Positions 41,464-50,291 of a DNA stretch of 51,452 nucleotides are shown here, piece by piece (the stretch's first letter is position 1; each line of letters opens with the position of its first letter). The notes beneath the pieces were generated by a model, which was not told the origin of the DNA, did not search any database, and saw only the letters and a list, made by a program, of their open reading frames with translations. The stretch is taken from NCBI GenBank assembly GCA_945949045.1, contig CAMFDG010000013.1:1-51452 (forward strand), written 5' to 3'. Source of the DNA: an uncultured Lachnospiraceae bacterium (GTDB lineage Bacteria; Bacillota; Clostridia; Lachnospirales; Lachnospiraceae). A program made the position numbers and the translations under genes.

Positions 41464-42540
41464 ATGAAAAAGAAAATCGAAACCTGGAAGATTACATGGA
41501 CGGGAATTCTGATTGGAATCGGAATTTTACTGCCCTATGTTACGGCACATTTGTGGGGCATAAAAGGAACGGTGTTCCTGCCCATGCACTACAGCATTTT
41601 TATTACAGGAACTGTATGCGGTCCTCTTTGCGGCATGATTGCAGCGATAGCCACACCGGTGCTTTCCTCAGTATTGACGGGGATGCCGCAGATTTTTCCG
41701 ATGCTTCCGGTGATGGTATGTGAGCTGCTGGTATATGGCAGCCTGACGTCTGTGCTGCAGCGCAGAATTAAAAATATATATGGGACACTGATTCTGTCCA
41801 TGGCCGCAGGACGACTGGTGCACGGTCTGGTCTTTGCACTGCTGATGCATTTTTCGGGAGCCCCGGTTACCTTCTCGACTGCAGCCTTTTTTGTTGTGGA
41901 GGGAATCCCGGGGACGGTGGCACAGCTTGTACTGCTTCCTCCGGTCATTCATTTCTTGGGGAGGATACATCCGAAGAATGCAGACAGCAGATATTCTTCT
42001 GTGCAAAAATCAGATGAAGACAGGTCAAGGATGGCAAAACAGATCCATGACCAGGGGGATACTTCGAAGAAAACTAAGATGCAGAGCCCGGAGGAGCAGA
42101 ACACAACAGAAGCCATCGGGCAGGCAAAGCAGATGATCCGTGAAGAGGAATGTTCCTTTGTCGTGATCCAGAAGGGAAGAATCGTATATCAGGACAAGGG
42201 AAATGGCGTAAAGCCGATTATGAAACTTTTGGATTCGCAAAAAGAACTGTTAAGGGATGCTGTGATTGTAGATAAGCTGATCGGAAAGGCCGCGGCACTT
42301 TTGCTTTGCCTGGGAGAAGTGAAATATGTTTACGGGATTACCATGAGTGAAGCCGGCAAAGCATATCTGGATCAGGCCGGGGTTGCGGCTGCGTGTGACA
42401 AGTGCATTGGCATGATCAGCAACCGGAAAAGGGATGGAATCTGTCCTCTGGAACGGGCAGTCAGCGATATCGAGGATCCACAGACCGCTTACGACACACT
42501 GAAGGAGACCATTGCACAGCTGATGAAAACTGCCGGTTGA
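41464..42540 (+). CDS. ECF transporter S-component fused to a DUF1893 domain
   Basis: A 358-residue fusion. Residues 1-175 have about six hydrophobic segments, with features of ECF substrate-binding (S) components (VFLPMHYSIFITGTVCGPLCG, then GAPVTFSTAAFFVVEGIPG). A polar linker (about 176-225) leads to a soluble domain like DUF1893 (SFVVIQKGRIVYQDKGNGVKP, then VDKLIGKAAALLLC). It has Lys271, Lys275, the CDKC pair (Cys311, Cys314), Asn320-Arg321 and Cys327. I recall that DUF1893 (TM1506 type) has a cytidine-deaminase-like fold. Vitamin-like uptake coupled to binding or chemistry is plausible. The ATG at 41464 follows GGAAGG. The EcfA/T module is not in the window. Confidence 0.8.
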   Translation: MKKKIETWKITWTGILIGIGILLPYVTAHLWGIKGTVFLPMHYSIFITGTVCGPLCGMIAAIATPVLSSVLTGMPQIFPMLPVMVCELLVYGSLTSVLQRRIKNIYGTLILSMAAGRLVHGLVFALLMHFSGAPVTFSTAAFFVVEGIPGTVAQLVLLPPVIHFLGRIHPKNADSRYSSVQKSDEDRSRMAKQIHDQGDTSKKTKMQSPEEQNTTEAIGQAKQMIREEECSFVVIQKGRIVYQDKGNGVKPIMKLLDSQKELLRDAVIVDKLIGKAAALLLCLGEVKYVYGITMSEAGKAYLDQAGVAAACDKCIGMISNRKRDGICPLERAVSDIEDPQTAYDTLKETIAQLMKTAG

Positions 42541-42553
42541 TCGTTACACAGCA

Positions 42554-42582
42554 TTGCAAAGAGGGAAGGAATCGGGTATAAT
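42554..42582 (+). promoter_or_regulatory. Promoter of glyA-serS
   Basis: TTGCAA, 17 bp, TATAAT, about 60 bases before the glyA ATG. Confidence 0.75.
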
Positions 42583-42642
42583 AAAAAACAGCGGGTGCAA
42601 AAGCACCAATACGTGAATAAGAAAAAGAAGAAGGAGAACAAT

Positions 42643-43890
42643 ATGTACACACTGGAAGATATTCAGGCAGTAGATCCTGAAATTGCAGCAGCCATTACGT
42701 CAGAGTTTGACAGACAGAACAGCCACATTGAGCTGATCGCCTCCGAGAACTGGGTGAGCCCGGCGGTTATGTCCGCCATGGGAAGCATTTTGACCAATAA
42801 ATATGCAGAGGGCTATCCGGGAAAACGTTATTACGGTGGATGTGAGTGCGTGGATGTTGTCGAGGAACTTGCGAGAGAACGCGCAAAGGAGTTATTTGGA
42901 TGTGAGTATGTCAATGTACAGCCCCACTCCGGTGCCCAGGCCAATATGGCTGTGCAGTTTGCTGTACTGCAGCCGGGTGACACCATTATGGGTATGAATC
43001 TGGATCACGGCGGACATTTGACCCACGGTTCACCGGTGAATTTTTCCGGTACTTATTTTCATGTTGTTCCTTATGGCGTCAATGACGAAGGATTCATTGA
43101 TTATGATAAGGTAAGAGAGATTGCATTAGAGTGCAGGCCAAAGATGATTATCGCGGGAGCTTCTGCTTACGCGAGAACCATCGATTTCAAGAAATTCCGT
43201 GAGATTGCAGATGAGGTTGGCGCTGTGCTGATGGTGGATATGGCGCATATCGCAGGACTTGTGGCAGCAGGTCTTCATCCAAGCCCGATTCCATATGCAG
43301 ACGTGGTTACAACCACCACCCACAAGACACTTCGCGGACCTCGTGGCGGTATGATCATGTGCAGTGAGGAGGTCAATAAGAAATATAACTTTAACAAGGC
43401 TATTTTCCCGGGAACCCAGGGTGGACCGCTGATGCACGTGATCGCAGCCAAGGCTGTCTGCTTTAAGGAGGCATTGCAGCCGGAGTTCAAGGAATATCAG
43501 ACACAGATCGTGAAGAATGCACAGGCACTCTGCAAGGGACTGCAGGCAAGGGATATCAAGATTGTATCCGACGGAACGGACAATCACCTGATGCTTGTGG
43601 ACCTGACTCCTTATGATCTGACCGGAAAGGCCGTGGAGAAGCTTTTGGACAGCGCACACATTACCGCCAATAAGAATACCATTCCGAACGATCCTCAGAA
43701 GCCGTTTGTAACCAGCGGTATCCGTCTGGGTACACCCGCCGCAACATCCAGAGGCTTGAAAGAGGAGGATTTCGATCAGGTGGCAGAAGCCATTGCATTG
43801 ATCATCAAGAAGGGTGAGCCGGCAGTGGATGAGGCAAGAGCAATTGTTAAGAAACTGACGGATAAGTATCCGCTTAAGGGTATGAATTAG
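42643..43890 (+). CDS. glyA: Serine hydroxymethyltransferase
   Basis: A 415-residue PLP enzyme interconverting serine and glycine with tetrahydrofolate. The PLP lysine is Lys228 in [14 protein letters not shown]. The family start [11 protein letters not shown] and the folate-site YPGKRYYGG are present. I chose the ATG at 42643 behind AAGGAG over the longer ORF start. serS follows 17 bases after the stop, so the pair supplies and uses serine. Confidence 0.97.
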   Translation: MYTLEDIQAVDPEIAAAITSEFDRQNSHIELIASENWVSPAVMSAMGSILTNKYAEGYPGKRYYGGCECVDVVEELARERAKELFGCEYVNVQPHSGAQANMAVQFAVLQPGDTIMGMNLDHGGHLTHGSPVNFSGTYFHVVPYGVNDEGFIDYDKVREIALECRPKMIIAGASAYARTIDFKKFREIADEVGAVLMVDMAHIAGLVAAGLHPSPIPYADVVTTTTHKTLRGPRGGMIMCSEEVNKKYNFNKAIFPGTQGGPLMHVIAAKAVCFKEALQPEFKEYQTQIVKNAQALCKGLQARDIKIVSDGTDNHLMLVDLTPYDLTGKAVEKLLDSAHITANKNTIPNDPQKPFVTSGIRLGTPAATSRGLKEEDFDQVAEAIALIIKKGEPAVDEARAIVKKLTDKYPLKGMN

Positions 43891-43907
43891 TCAAACTGGA
43901 GGCAGTC

Positions 43908-45200
43908 ATGATAGATTTAAAATTTTTACGTGAGAATCCGGAAATTGTAAAGGATAATATTCGAAAGAAGTTTCAGGATCAGAAGCTTCCGCTGGTGGAT
44001 GAGGTCATCGAGCTGGATGCAAAGGCCCGGGCAGCCCAGGCGGAGGCGGACGAGCTCCGCGCCAGCCGTAATAAGCTGTCCAAGCAGATCGGTATGCTGA
44101 TGGGACAGGGCAAGAAGGACGAGGCTGAAAAGGTGAAGGCTGAAGTTGCAGCAAATGCAGAGCGCCTGGCAGGGCTTGAGGCCCAGGAGAAGGAACTTTC
44201 CGAGAAAGTGACGAAGATCATGATGACAATCCCGAATATCATCGATCCCTCCGTACCGATTGGGAAGGACGACAGCTGCAACGTGGAGATCGAGAAATTC
44301 GGTGAGCCGGTGGTTCCCGATTTTGAAATTCCGTATCACACAGATATTATGGAGCGTTTTGATGGAATTGATCTGGATGCGGCAGGCAGGGTTGCAGGCA
44401 ATGGATTTTACTATCTGATGGGTGATATTGCAAGACTTCATTCCGCTGTGATCTCCTATGCAAGAGATTTTATGATTAACAGAGGATTTACCTATTGTGT
44501 ACCACCATTTATGATTCGTTCCAACGTCGTGACCGGTGTAATGAGCTTTGACGAGATGGACGCCATGATGTACAAGATCGAGGGCGAGGACCTGTATCTC
44601 ATCGGAACCTCCGAGCATTCCATGATCGGCAAGTTCATCGATACCATCAACGATGAGGAGAAGCTTCCGTACACATTGACCAGCTACTCTCCATGCTTCC
44701 GGAAGGAGAAGGGAGCCCACGGCATTGAAGAGCGCGGGGTGTACCGGATTCACCAGTTTGAGAAGCAGGAGATGATCGTTGTCTGCAAGCCGGAGGAGTC
44801 CAAGATGTGGTATGACAAGCTCTGGCAGAATACGGTAGATTTGTTCCGCAGCATGGATATTCCGGTGCGTACCCTGGAATGCTGCTCCGGAGATCTTGCC
44901 GACCTTAAGGTAAAATCCTGCGATGTGGAAGCATGGTCCCCGCGGCAGAAGAAGTACTTTGAGGTGGGAAGCTGTTCGAATCTGGGAGATGCTCAGGCGA
45001 GACGTCTGAAGATCCGTGTCAAGGGTAAGGATGGTAAGAAATATTTTGCTCACACTCTGAACAACACGGTAGTCGCACCGCCGCGTATGCTGATCGCATT
45101 CCTGGAGAACAATCTGAACGCAGATGGCAGTGTGAATATTCCGAAAGTCCTCCAGCCTTATATGGGGGGAACCGAGAAGCTGATTCCGAAGCATGATTGA
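43908..45200 (+). CDS. serS: Seryl-tRNA synthetase
   Basis: A 430-residue class IIa synthetase. The N-terminal antiparallel coiled coil that grips the tRNA-Ser long arm is at about residues 25-105 (Lys/Glu/Ala-rich). The catalytic core has motif 2 (TSYSPCFRKEKG) and motif 3 near the C terminus (NNTVVAPPRMLIAFLENN). RBS TGGAGG precedes ATG. The stop codon overlaps the -35 of the downstream crt promoter. No T-box is seen. Confidence 0.97.
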   Translation: MIDLKFLRENPEIVKDNIRKKFQDQKLPLVDEVIELDAKARAAQAEADELRASRNKLSKQIGMLMGQGKKDEAEKVKAEVAANAERLAGLEAQEKELSEKVTKIMMTIPNIIDPSVPIGKDDSCNVEIEKFGEPVVPDFEIPYHTDIMERFDGIDLDAAGRVAGNGFYYLMGDIARLHSAVISYARDFMINRGFTYCVPPFMIRSNVVTGVMSFDEMDAMMYKIEGEDLYLIGTSEHSMIGKFIDTINDEEKLPYTLTSYSPCFRKEKGAHGIEERGVYRIHQFEKQEMIVVCKPEESKMWYDKLWQNTVDLFRSMDIPVRTLECCSGDLADLKVKSCDVEAWSPRQKKYFEVGSCSNLGDAQARRLKIRVKGKDGKKYFAHTLNNTVVAPPRMLIAFLENNLNADGSVNIPKVLQPYMGGTEKLIPKHD

Positions 45201-45235
45201 CAAGAATTTGTGAAAGTGATACGATAGTACTATCT
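45197..45235 (+). promoter_or_regulatory. Promoter of crt with palindrome at the start point
   Basis: TTGACA (45197-45202), 17 bp, TACGAT (45220-45225). The -35 overlaps the serS stop. A perfect 12-bp palindrome GATAGTACTATC (45224-45235) covers the -10 end and the expected start site, a possible operator. Confidence 0.65.
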
Positions 45236-45266
45236 GATAACGATCATTTTTAGGAGGAAATTAACA

Positions 45267-46070
45267 ATGAGTGAATTTAAGAACCTGATTCTGGAAGTTG
45301 CTGATGGAATTGCTGTTCTGAAGATTTCCAGACCGGCAGCGCTTAACGCATTAAACAGTGAGACACTGGACGAACTGAATGTGTGCCTCAGCGAGATCGA
45401 GAAGAACGATGATGTCAAGGTAGTTATCTTAACCGGTGGACCGGACAAGAAGGGCAATGAGTTTAAGTCTTTCGTAGCAGGTGCAGATATCGCAGAGATG
45501 GTAAACTTTACCGCTCCGGAGGCACGTGCATTCGGAATCAAAGCTTCTGAGCCATTTTTCAAGCTGCAGAATATGCGTCAGGTTACCATCGCAGCCGTAA
45601 ACGGATTTGCTCTTGGCGGCGGATGTGAGATCGCAATGAGTTGTGATATTCGTATCGCAAGTGACAATGCAGTCTTTGCACAGCCGGAGTGTGGTCTTGG
45701 AATTATTCCAGGTTTCGGCGGAACCCAGAGACTTGCCCGTCTGGTTGGTATGGGACGCGCGAAGGAGATGATCTTCACCTGCGATAATGTTGATGCAAAC
45801 GAGGCATACAGAATCGGTCTTGTAAATAAGGTTGTTGCAAAGGAAGAACTTATGGCAACGGCCAAGGCTATGGCTGCAAAGATCATTTCCAAGGGAAGCT
45901 ATGCAGTATCTGTTGCAAAGGCAGCAATCAACAATGGTTATGATATGGATATCAAGAATGCCGTTGAGATGGAGGCTAACCTTTTCGGTGTTGTAAACGA
46001 TACCAATGATAAGAAGGAAGGCATGGGTGCATTCTTAGAGAAGAGAGCTGCAAACCTGACGGATTTTTAA
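45267..46070 (+). CDS. crt: Short-chain enoyl-CoA hydratase (crotonase)
   Basis: A 267-residue enoyl-CoA hydratase of the crotonase family, acting on crotonyl-CoA and similar substrates in butyrate-type fermentation. The CoA/oxyanion region is GNEFKSFVAGADIAEM with NGFALGGGCEIAMSCDIRIAS, and the catalytic-acid region is QPECGLGIIPGFGGTQRL. RBS AGGAGGAAA precedes ATG. It stands alone here, without the bcd-etf-hbd genes that accompany it in many butyrate operons, so its partners are elsewhere or it serves another acyl-CoA route. Confidence 0.93.
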   Translation: MSEFKNLILEVADGIAVLKISRPAALNALNSETLDELNVCLSEIEKNDDVKVVILTGGPDKKGNEFKSFVAGADIAEMVNFTAPEARAFGIKASEPFFKLQNMRQVTIAAVNGFALGGGCEIAMSCDIRIASDNAVFAQPECGLGIIPGFGGTQRLARLVGMGRAKEMIFTCDNVDANEAYRIGLVNKVVAKEELMATAKAMAAKIISKGSYAVSVAKAAINNGYDMDIKNAVEMEANLFGVVNDTNDKKEGMGAFLEKRAANLTDF

Positions 46071-46104
46071 TTCCGCTTATTACATAATAAAACAGACAAA
46101 TATG

Positions 46105-46153
46105 ACATCTCCTATACAGGAATCGTAGCATCATGTATGGGAGGTGTTTTTTT
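46105..46153 (+). terminator. Terminator of crt
   Basis: A 13-bp stem (ACATCTCCTATAC against GTATGGGAGGTGT, with G-U pairs) is followed by T7. It overlaps the 3' end of the opposing XRE gene. Confidence 0.85.
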
Positions 46154-46568
46154 GCGCTTTAATTTTAGCAAAGGCAATCATTTCTTTTTGATCTTCTTCG
46201 GATAGCTGGGAAAAATAGAAAAGTATTTCTTTCTCCAAATCCGAATGAAATTGCAATTTCTTCTTGTTATTCGGATTGTTGAGAAAATCAAGGTAGTTTG
46301 AAAGTTCCCGGCTTGTCTGGGTTGGAACCGGGGCGTCATAATATTCATTTTCATCTAACTCAATGGATAAATGCAGCAAATCATCAACAGAAATCTGATA
46401 TAGTCCGGCAAGTTTATATAATGTTTCATAACTGGGAGTTCTGAGTCCGTTCTCATAGTGAGAGTACGTTTGACGGACGACACCGAGAAAAGATGCGACA
46501 TAGTCCTGCGTGTACTGGTGACTTTTCCGCAGGGCCAGTAATTTTTGAGCCAATCTGTTGTTATCCAT
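46131..46568 (-). CDS. XRE family transcriptional regulator
   Basis: A 145-residue protein. The N-terminal Cro/C1-type HTH is at about residues 5-65 (LAQKLLALRKSHQYTQDYVASFLGV, then RQTYSHYENGLRTPSYETLYKLA). The C-terminal region is Asp/Glu/Lys-rich and helical (LNNPNNKKKLQFHSDLEKEILFYFSQLSEEDQKEMIAFAKIKA). It is divergent from the flagellin gene. Two operator-like 20-bp direct repeats lie in the shared 171-bp gap. One covers its own -35 region and one lies just downstream of the flagellin -10, which suggests autoregulation and flagellin control. Confidence 0.88.
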   Translation of the reverse strand: MDNNRLAQKLLALRKSHQYTQDYVASFLGVVRQTYSHYENGLRTPSYETLYKLAGLYQISVDDLLHLSIELDENEYYDAPVPTQTSRELSNYLDFLNNPNNKKKLQFHSDLEKEILFYFSQLSEEDQKEMIAFAKIKAQKNTSHT

Positions 46569-46607
46569 ATAAAATCCCCCGATTCAAAAATGCATGTTTA
46601 TGGTATT

Positions 46608-46648
46608 AGTATATTTTTTCTTATATCCATAAATGATACATTTTGTAG
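46608..46648 (-). promoter_or_regulatory. Promoter region of XRE with operator-like repeat 1
   Basis: On the minus strand TATACT (46613-46608) is a good -10; the -35 (TCATTT) is poor. The plus-strand sequence ATAAATGATACATTTTGTAG at 46629-46648 overlaps that -35 and is repeated near the flagellin promoter. Confidence 0.5.
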
Positions 46649-46667
46649 CGAAAATGAATAAAAAGGT

Positions 46668-46712
46668 TAACAAGTAATAACATAATACCGATATAAATGA
46701 TACAAAACGTAG
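46668..46712 (+). promoter_or_regulatory. Sigma-D/FliA-like flagellin promoter with operator-like repeat 2
   Basis: TAAC (46668-46671), 15 bp, ACCGATAT (46687-46694) fits the sigma-D consensus TAAA, 14-16 bp, GCCGATAT with one mismatch in each box. The second repeat, ATAAATGATACAAAACGTAG at 46693-46712, begins at the end of the -10 and covers the start site. It matches repeat 1 at 16 of 20 positions. Confidence 0.65.
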
Positions 46713-46739
46713 AGTTGGCAGCATAGAGAGGGACGGATT

Positions 46740-48851
46740 ATGGTAATTGCACATAATATCAGCGCGATCAATACGCAGAGACAGCTGAATGTAACAACGA
46801 AAAAGCAGGCAAAATCTACAGAGAAGCTTTCCTCGGGATACCGGATCAACCGGGCAGCAGATGATGCTGCAGGATTATCCATCTCAGAGAAAATGCGCAG
46901 GCTCATTCGGGGACTGGATCGTGGTGCAGATAATATTACAGAGGGAATTTCACTGGTACAGACGGCAGATGGGGCATTGGGAGAAGTGATTGACAATCTT
47001 CAAAGAATCCGTCAGCTTTCTATTGCAGCATATAATGGTACGAATTCTGAAAGCGACATCGCTGCCATGCAGGCGGAAGTAGACCAGTCCTTAACAGAGA
47101 TTGGCAGAATCGGGGAAACTACAACTTTTAACGGGAAGGCTCTTTTCCAAGGAGCCAAAACGGTGTATGTGGGAAGAACACCGGATATGATTGAAACCTA
47201 TGATGAGGTAACTTATGCAACACGTAGGGTCCCCAACTGGATTACGCAGAACTCGGATATGGAGATGAAGTTTGAAAATCCTAGGACCAAAGATTGTGTG
47301 CCAGGAAATGATGATGGGATTATGTATACGACAGAATCCGGCCCAGATGGAAAGAGTACCATCGTATATTATGGGAAGGAGATTCAGCCTCCGGAAACTC
47401 CTATGAATCAGGCAGAACATAGGGGAGACTGGGGTCCAAAGTTAGACGATAATGCAAGTGCAGTTCTGGATTTTTCGGCGTTAAAGGACTGTGACAAGCC
47501 GGAGGACCTGTTTGATCATATGGTAGATCTGCTTGGTGTGAGCATTAAGTACCCCTGTGGAAACTGTCACGACAGCAGATGTGGGATTCATTTTATCGGA
47601 GAAGTAGAGGGAATGCCTTTTACTTTGCCGGATTCGTCCAAAGTAACAAATGGAAGTGATCAGGTAGGAACCGTCAATTTGTCAGATCAGGTATTTCCTT
47701 ACAATATTACCCGCAACGGCAGCAGTACTTCATATTCTGCAAATGGTTATTTTCAGGCGATTGAAAACCTGAAAGAACAGCATAATGATCCGGCACTTGC
47801 ACTTACTGATGAGCAAAAAAAGCAGGAGACGAAGGAATTAGCGGATCAGATCGCCAGGGATTTGACAACAAAATCTCTGACGGCGCTGCAGTCAGCTTCC
47901 CAAGGTCATTATGACAGAGTGATACGAAATCAGCCGGATGGGAATTATTCACTAATTATTTATGATTACCGTGATAAAGGGAAACTTCTTTATCCTGATC
48001 AAGCCACATCACAGACAATTTCCAGTGCGGAAGGTTATATGGAATTACATAATGAAAAGACCAGAATTAAGGAGGGAGAAGATCTATATGCTCTGGAAGG
48101 AATTACCATTGTACCCAGCACAGAGTATGCAAAGTCCATAGAATTAACTCTGCCCAAGATCACATTGAAGGAGTTGGAAATAGAGAATTATCGTCTGGGA
48201 ACACAGTATGATACACATGTTGATTATAAGTATGGGGAAAGGGCCCAAAAAAAACTGGCGGAAGCACAAATACAATATGCCAAGGATAAAGAGGCATATG
48301 ACAAAGCTATGGTTCAATACAACATCGATTTATTGACTTGGAAACAAAGTGGGATTTCAAAAAAAATAGACAGGCAGGAGGAGGAAGTAAAGCTTGTAAA
48401 GGAAATGATAGACGGGCATGAAAAATATATAGCGAAAAAAACGGGAAATATAATAGATACTTCGTATTATATAACCGTATATCCGACAGATCCTCCGGTA
48501 GAGCCGATAAAACCTAAGGAACCTGTGCTTTCGGATTTTTCCAAGTATGCAGATAAGATAGTTACAAAAACAGTTCGGGAGGATTCTCTTGATCCTATTG
48601 ACAAAGCATTAGCTACAGTACTTGCCTCCCGTGCAACACTCGGTGCTCAGCAGAACCGTCTGGAACATGCATACAAAATTAACAAAAATACGGAAGAAAA
48701 CGAGCAGGCGGCAGAATCTAAAATTCGGGATACAGATATGAGCAAAGAGGTTGTGGAGAATTCGAAAGCAAGTATTCTGGCTCAGGCAGGTCAGGCGATG
48801 CTTGCTCAGGCTAATCAGCAGCCCCAAAGTGTTTTACAGCTTCTTCAGTAA
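46740..48851 (+). CDS. Large flagellin with long central insertion
   Basis: A 703-residue flagellin. The conserved N-terminal D0/D1 (residues 1-145; NISAINTQRQLN, then SSGYRINRAADDAAGLSIS) and C-terminal D1/D0 (about 615-703; ASRATLGAQQNRLEHAY to QANQQPQSVLQLLQ) are intact. They enclose about 470 residues of unusual surface sequence. That insert has a C-x2-C-x4-C motif (CGNCHDSRC), a helical coiled-coil stretch around residues 500-570, and Pro-rich repeats (DPPVEPIKPKEP). I find no HExxH, so it is not a flagellinolysin-type metalloprotease. No other flagellar gene is in the window. The gene is A-rich compared with its neighbours, so acquisition is possible. Confidence 0.9.
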   Translation: MVIAHNISAINTQRQLNVTTKKQAKSTEKLSSGYRINRAADDAAGLSISEKMRRLIRGLDRGADNITEGISLVQTADGALGEVIDNLQRIRQLSIAAYNGTNSESDIAAMQAEVDQSLTEIGRIGETTTFNGKALFQGAKTVYVGRTPDMIETYDEVTYATRRVPNWITQNSDMEMKFENPRTKDCVPGNDDGIMYTTESGPDGKSTIVYYGKEIQPPETPMNQAEHRGDWGPKLDDNASAVLDFSALKDCDKPEDLFDHMVDLLGVSIKYPCGNCHDSRCGIHFIGEVEGMPFTLPDSSKVTNGSDQVGTVNLSDQVFPYNITRNGSSTSYSANGYFQAIENLKEQHNDPALALTDEQKKQETKELADQIARDLTTKSLTALQSASQGHYDRVIRNQPDGNYSLIIYDYRDKGKLLYPDQATSQTISSAEGYMELHNEKTRIKEGEDLYALEGITIVPSTEYAKSIELTLPKITLKELEIENYRLGTQYDTHVDYKYGERAQKKLAEAQIQYAKDKEAYDKAMVQYNIDLLTWKQSGISKKIDRQEEEVKLVKEMIDGHEKYIAKKTGNIIDTSYYITVYPTDPPVEPIKPKEPVLSDFSKYADKIVTKTVREDSLDPIDKALATVLASRATLGAQQNRLEHAYKINKNTEENEQAAESKIRDTDMSKEVVENSKASILAQAGQAMLAQANQQPQSVLQLLQ

Positions 48852-48979
48852 AAAGAATATAGGAAAACTGTACTATTTGCTTTTCATATGCGGGTGGATA
48901 TGGTATCCTTAAATAGGTCCGTGTGATATGGCATGGAAAATGTGACAAAATAATAACGGATTATTTAGGAGGACAAAAC

Positions 48980-50290
48980 ATGTGGGCATATGAAAGTGTT
49001 TTTTATCAGATTTACCCCCTGGGCTTTTGCGGGGCACCTTTTGAGAATGATGGTGTATTAGAGCACCGGATTGAGAAGGTCAATGACTGGATCCCGCAGA
49101 TTAAGAAACTGGGAGCCAATGCAATTTATTTTTCACCGATTTTTGAGTCGGATACCCACGGTTATAACACCAGAGATTATACGAAGATCGACACCAGACT
49201 TGGCACAAACGAGGATTTTGCGAAGGTATGTGAGAACCTCCACAAGGAAGGCATCAAGGTGGTGCTTGACGGAGTTTTTAATCATGTGGGAAGAGGCTTC
49301 TGGGCCTTTGAGGATGTGGTTAAGAACAGGGAGAGTTCTCCGTATGTGAGTTGGTTTTCACGGATTGATTTCGGAGGAAATTCCAACTATAACGATGGCC
49401 TGTGGTATGAGGGCTGGGAAGGGAATTATGACCTGGTAAAGCTGAATCTGAAGAATGAGGATGTGATCCAGCATATTTTTTCTGCAATCAGGGGCTGGGT
49501 CGAGGAGTTTGATATCGACGGACTTCGTCTGGATGTGGCTTATTGTCTGGATCATGATTTCGTTCGCAGACTTCGTAAATTCTGTGATGAGTTAAAGCCG
49601 GATTTCTTCCTGGTAGGAGAGACACTGCACGGAGACTACAACCAGCTCATGAACGATGAGATGCTGCATTCCGTAACGAACTACGAGTGTTATAAGGGCT
49701 TATATTCCAGCTTTAATTCTATGAATATGTTTGAGATCAATCATTCTCTGCTTCGCCAGTTTGGACCGGAGAACTGGACGCTGTATAAGGGCAGGCATCT
49801 GTTGTCTTTCGTGGACAACCATGATGTGTCCAGAATTGCTTCCATTCTGACGAACAAAGCACATCTGCCACTTGTCTATGCATTGATGTTCGGTATGCCG
49901 GGCATTCCGTGCGTTTACTATGGCAGTGAGTGGGGCGCTGAGGGACGAAAGGAGGAGGGCGATCCAAGCCTTCGTCTTTCCTACGAGGAACCACAGTGGA
50001 ATGAGCTTTCCGACTGGATCGCAAAGCTGGCAGAGGCAGAGAAAACCTCCAAAGCTCTGCAGTATGGCGGATTTTCCTCGGTTGTGCTCACCAATGGTCA
50101 GTGCGTATTTTTGAGAGAGTATGAGGGAGAAAAGGTATATGTGGCCATCAATGCGTCAGACCAGCCGTATCATGCAGGATTTGATGCTGGCTGTGGAGAG
50201 GCCGTTGACCTGATCACTGGAGATAAGATTGCACTAAATGGCGGTCTGGATCTGCCGGGCTACAGCGCATATTTCCTTTGTGTAAAATAA
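48980..50290 (+). CDS. GH13 alpha-amylase family enzyme
   Basis: A 436-residue cytoplasmic glycoside hydrolase acting on alpha-1,4-glucans or maltodextrins. Catalytic residues are visible: Asp185 nucleophile in GLRLDVAY, Glu214 acid/base in LVGETL, Asp282 in VDNHDVSR, and the DGVFNHVG region I. There is no signal peptide, so it likely degrades intracellular glycogen or imported maltodextrin. I chose the ATG at 48980 behind AGGAGG. The ORF start at 48923 is further upstream without an RBS. mutY begins 1 base after its stop. Confidence 0.92.
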   Translation: MWAYESVFYQIYPLGFCGAPFENDGVLEHRIEKVNDWIPQIKKLGANAIYFSPIFESDTHGYNTRDYTKIDTRLGTNEDFAKVCENLHKEGIKVVLDGVFNHVGRGFWAFEDVVKNRESSPYVSWFSRIDFGGNSNYNDGLWYEGWEGNYDLVKLNLKNEDVIQHIFSAIRGWVEEFDIDGLRLDVAYCLDHDFVRRLRKFCDELKPDFFLVGETLHGDYNQLMNDEMLHSVTNYECYKGLYSSFNSMNMFEINHSLLRQFGPENWTLYKGRHLLSFVDNHDVSRIASILTNKAHLPLVYALMFGMPGIPCVYYGSEWGAEGRKEEGDPSLRLSYEEPQWNELSDWIAKLAEAEKTSKALQYGGFSSVVLTNGQCVFLREYEGEKVYVAINASDQPYHAGFDAGCGEAVDLITGDKIALNGGLDLPGYSAYFLCVK

Positions 50291-50291
50291 C

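Noticed and set aside
42541-42642. Glycine riboswitch before glyA, or T-box before serS/asnS
   Set aside because: The leaders are too short and lack the AGGGTGG-type T-box or glycine aptamer motifs.
43926-45203. 425-codon open frame antisense to serS
   Set aside because: It mirrors the serS coding sequence in another frame, gives a His/Leu/Arg-rich product without family motifs, and has no RBS. serS is certain.
46740-48851. Flagellinolysin-type enzymatic flagellin
   Set aside because: I searched the insert for HExxH and found none, so a zinc metallopeptidase domain is not supported.
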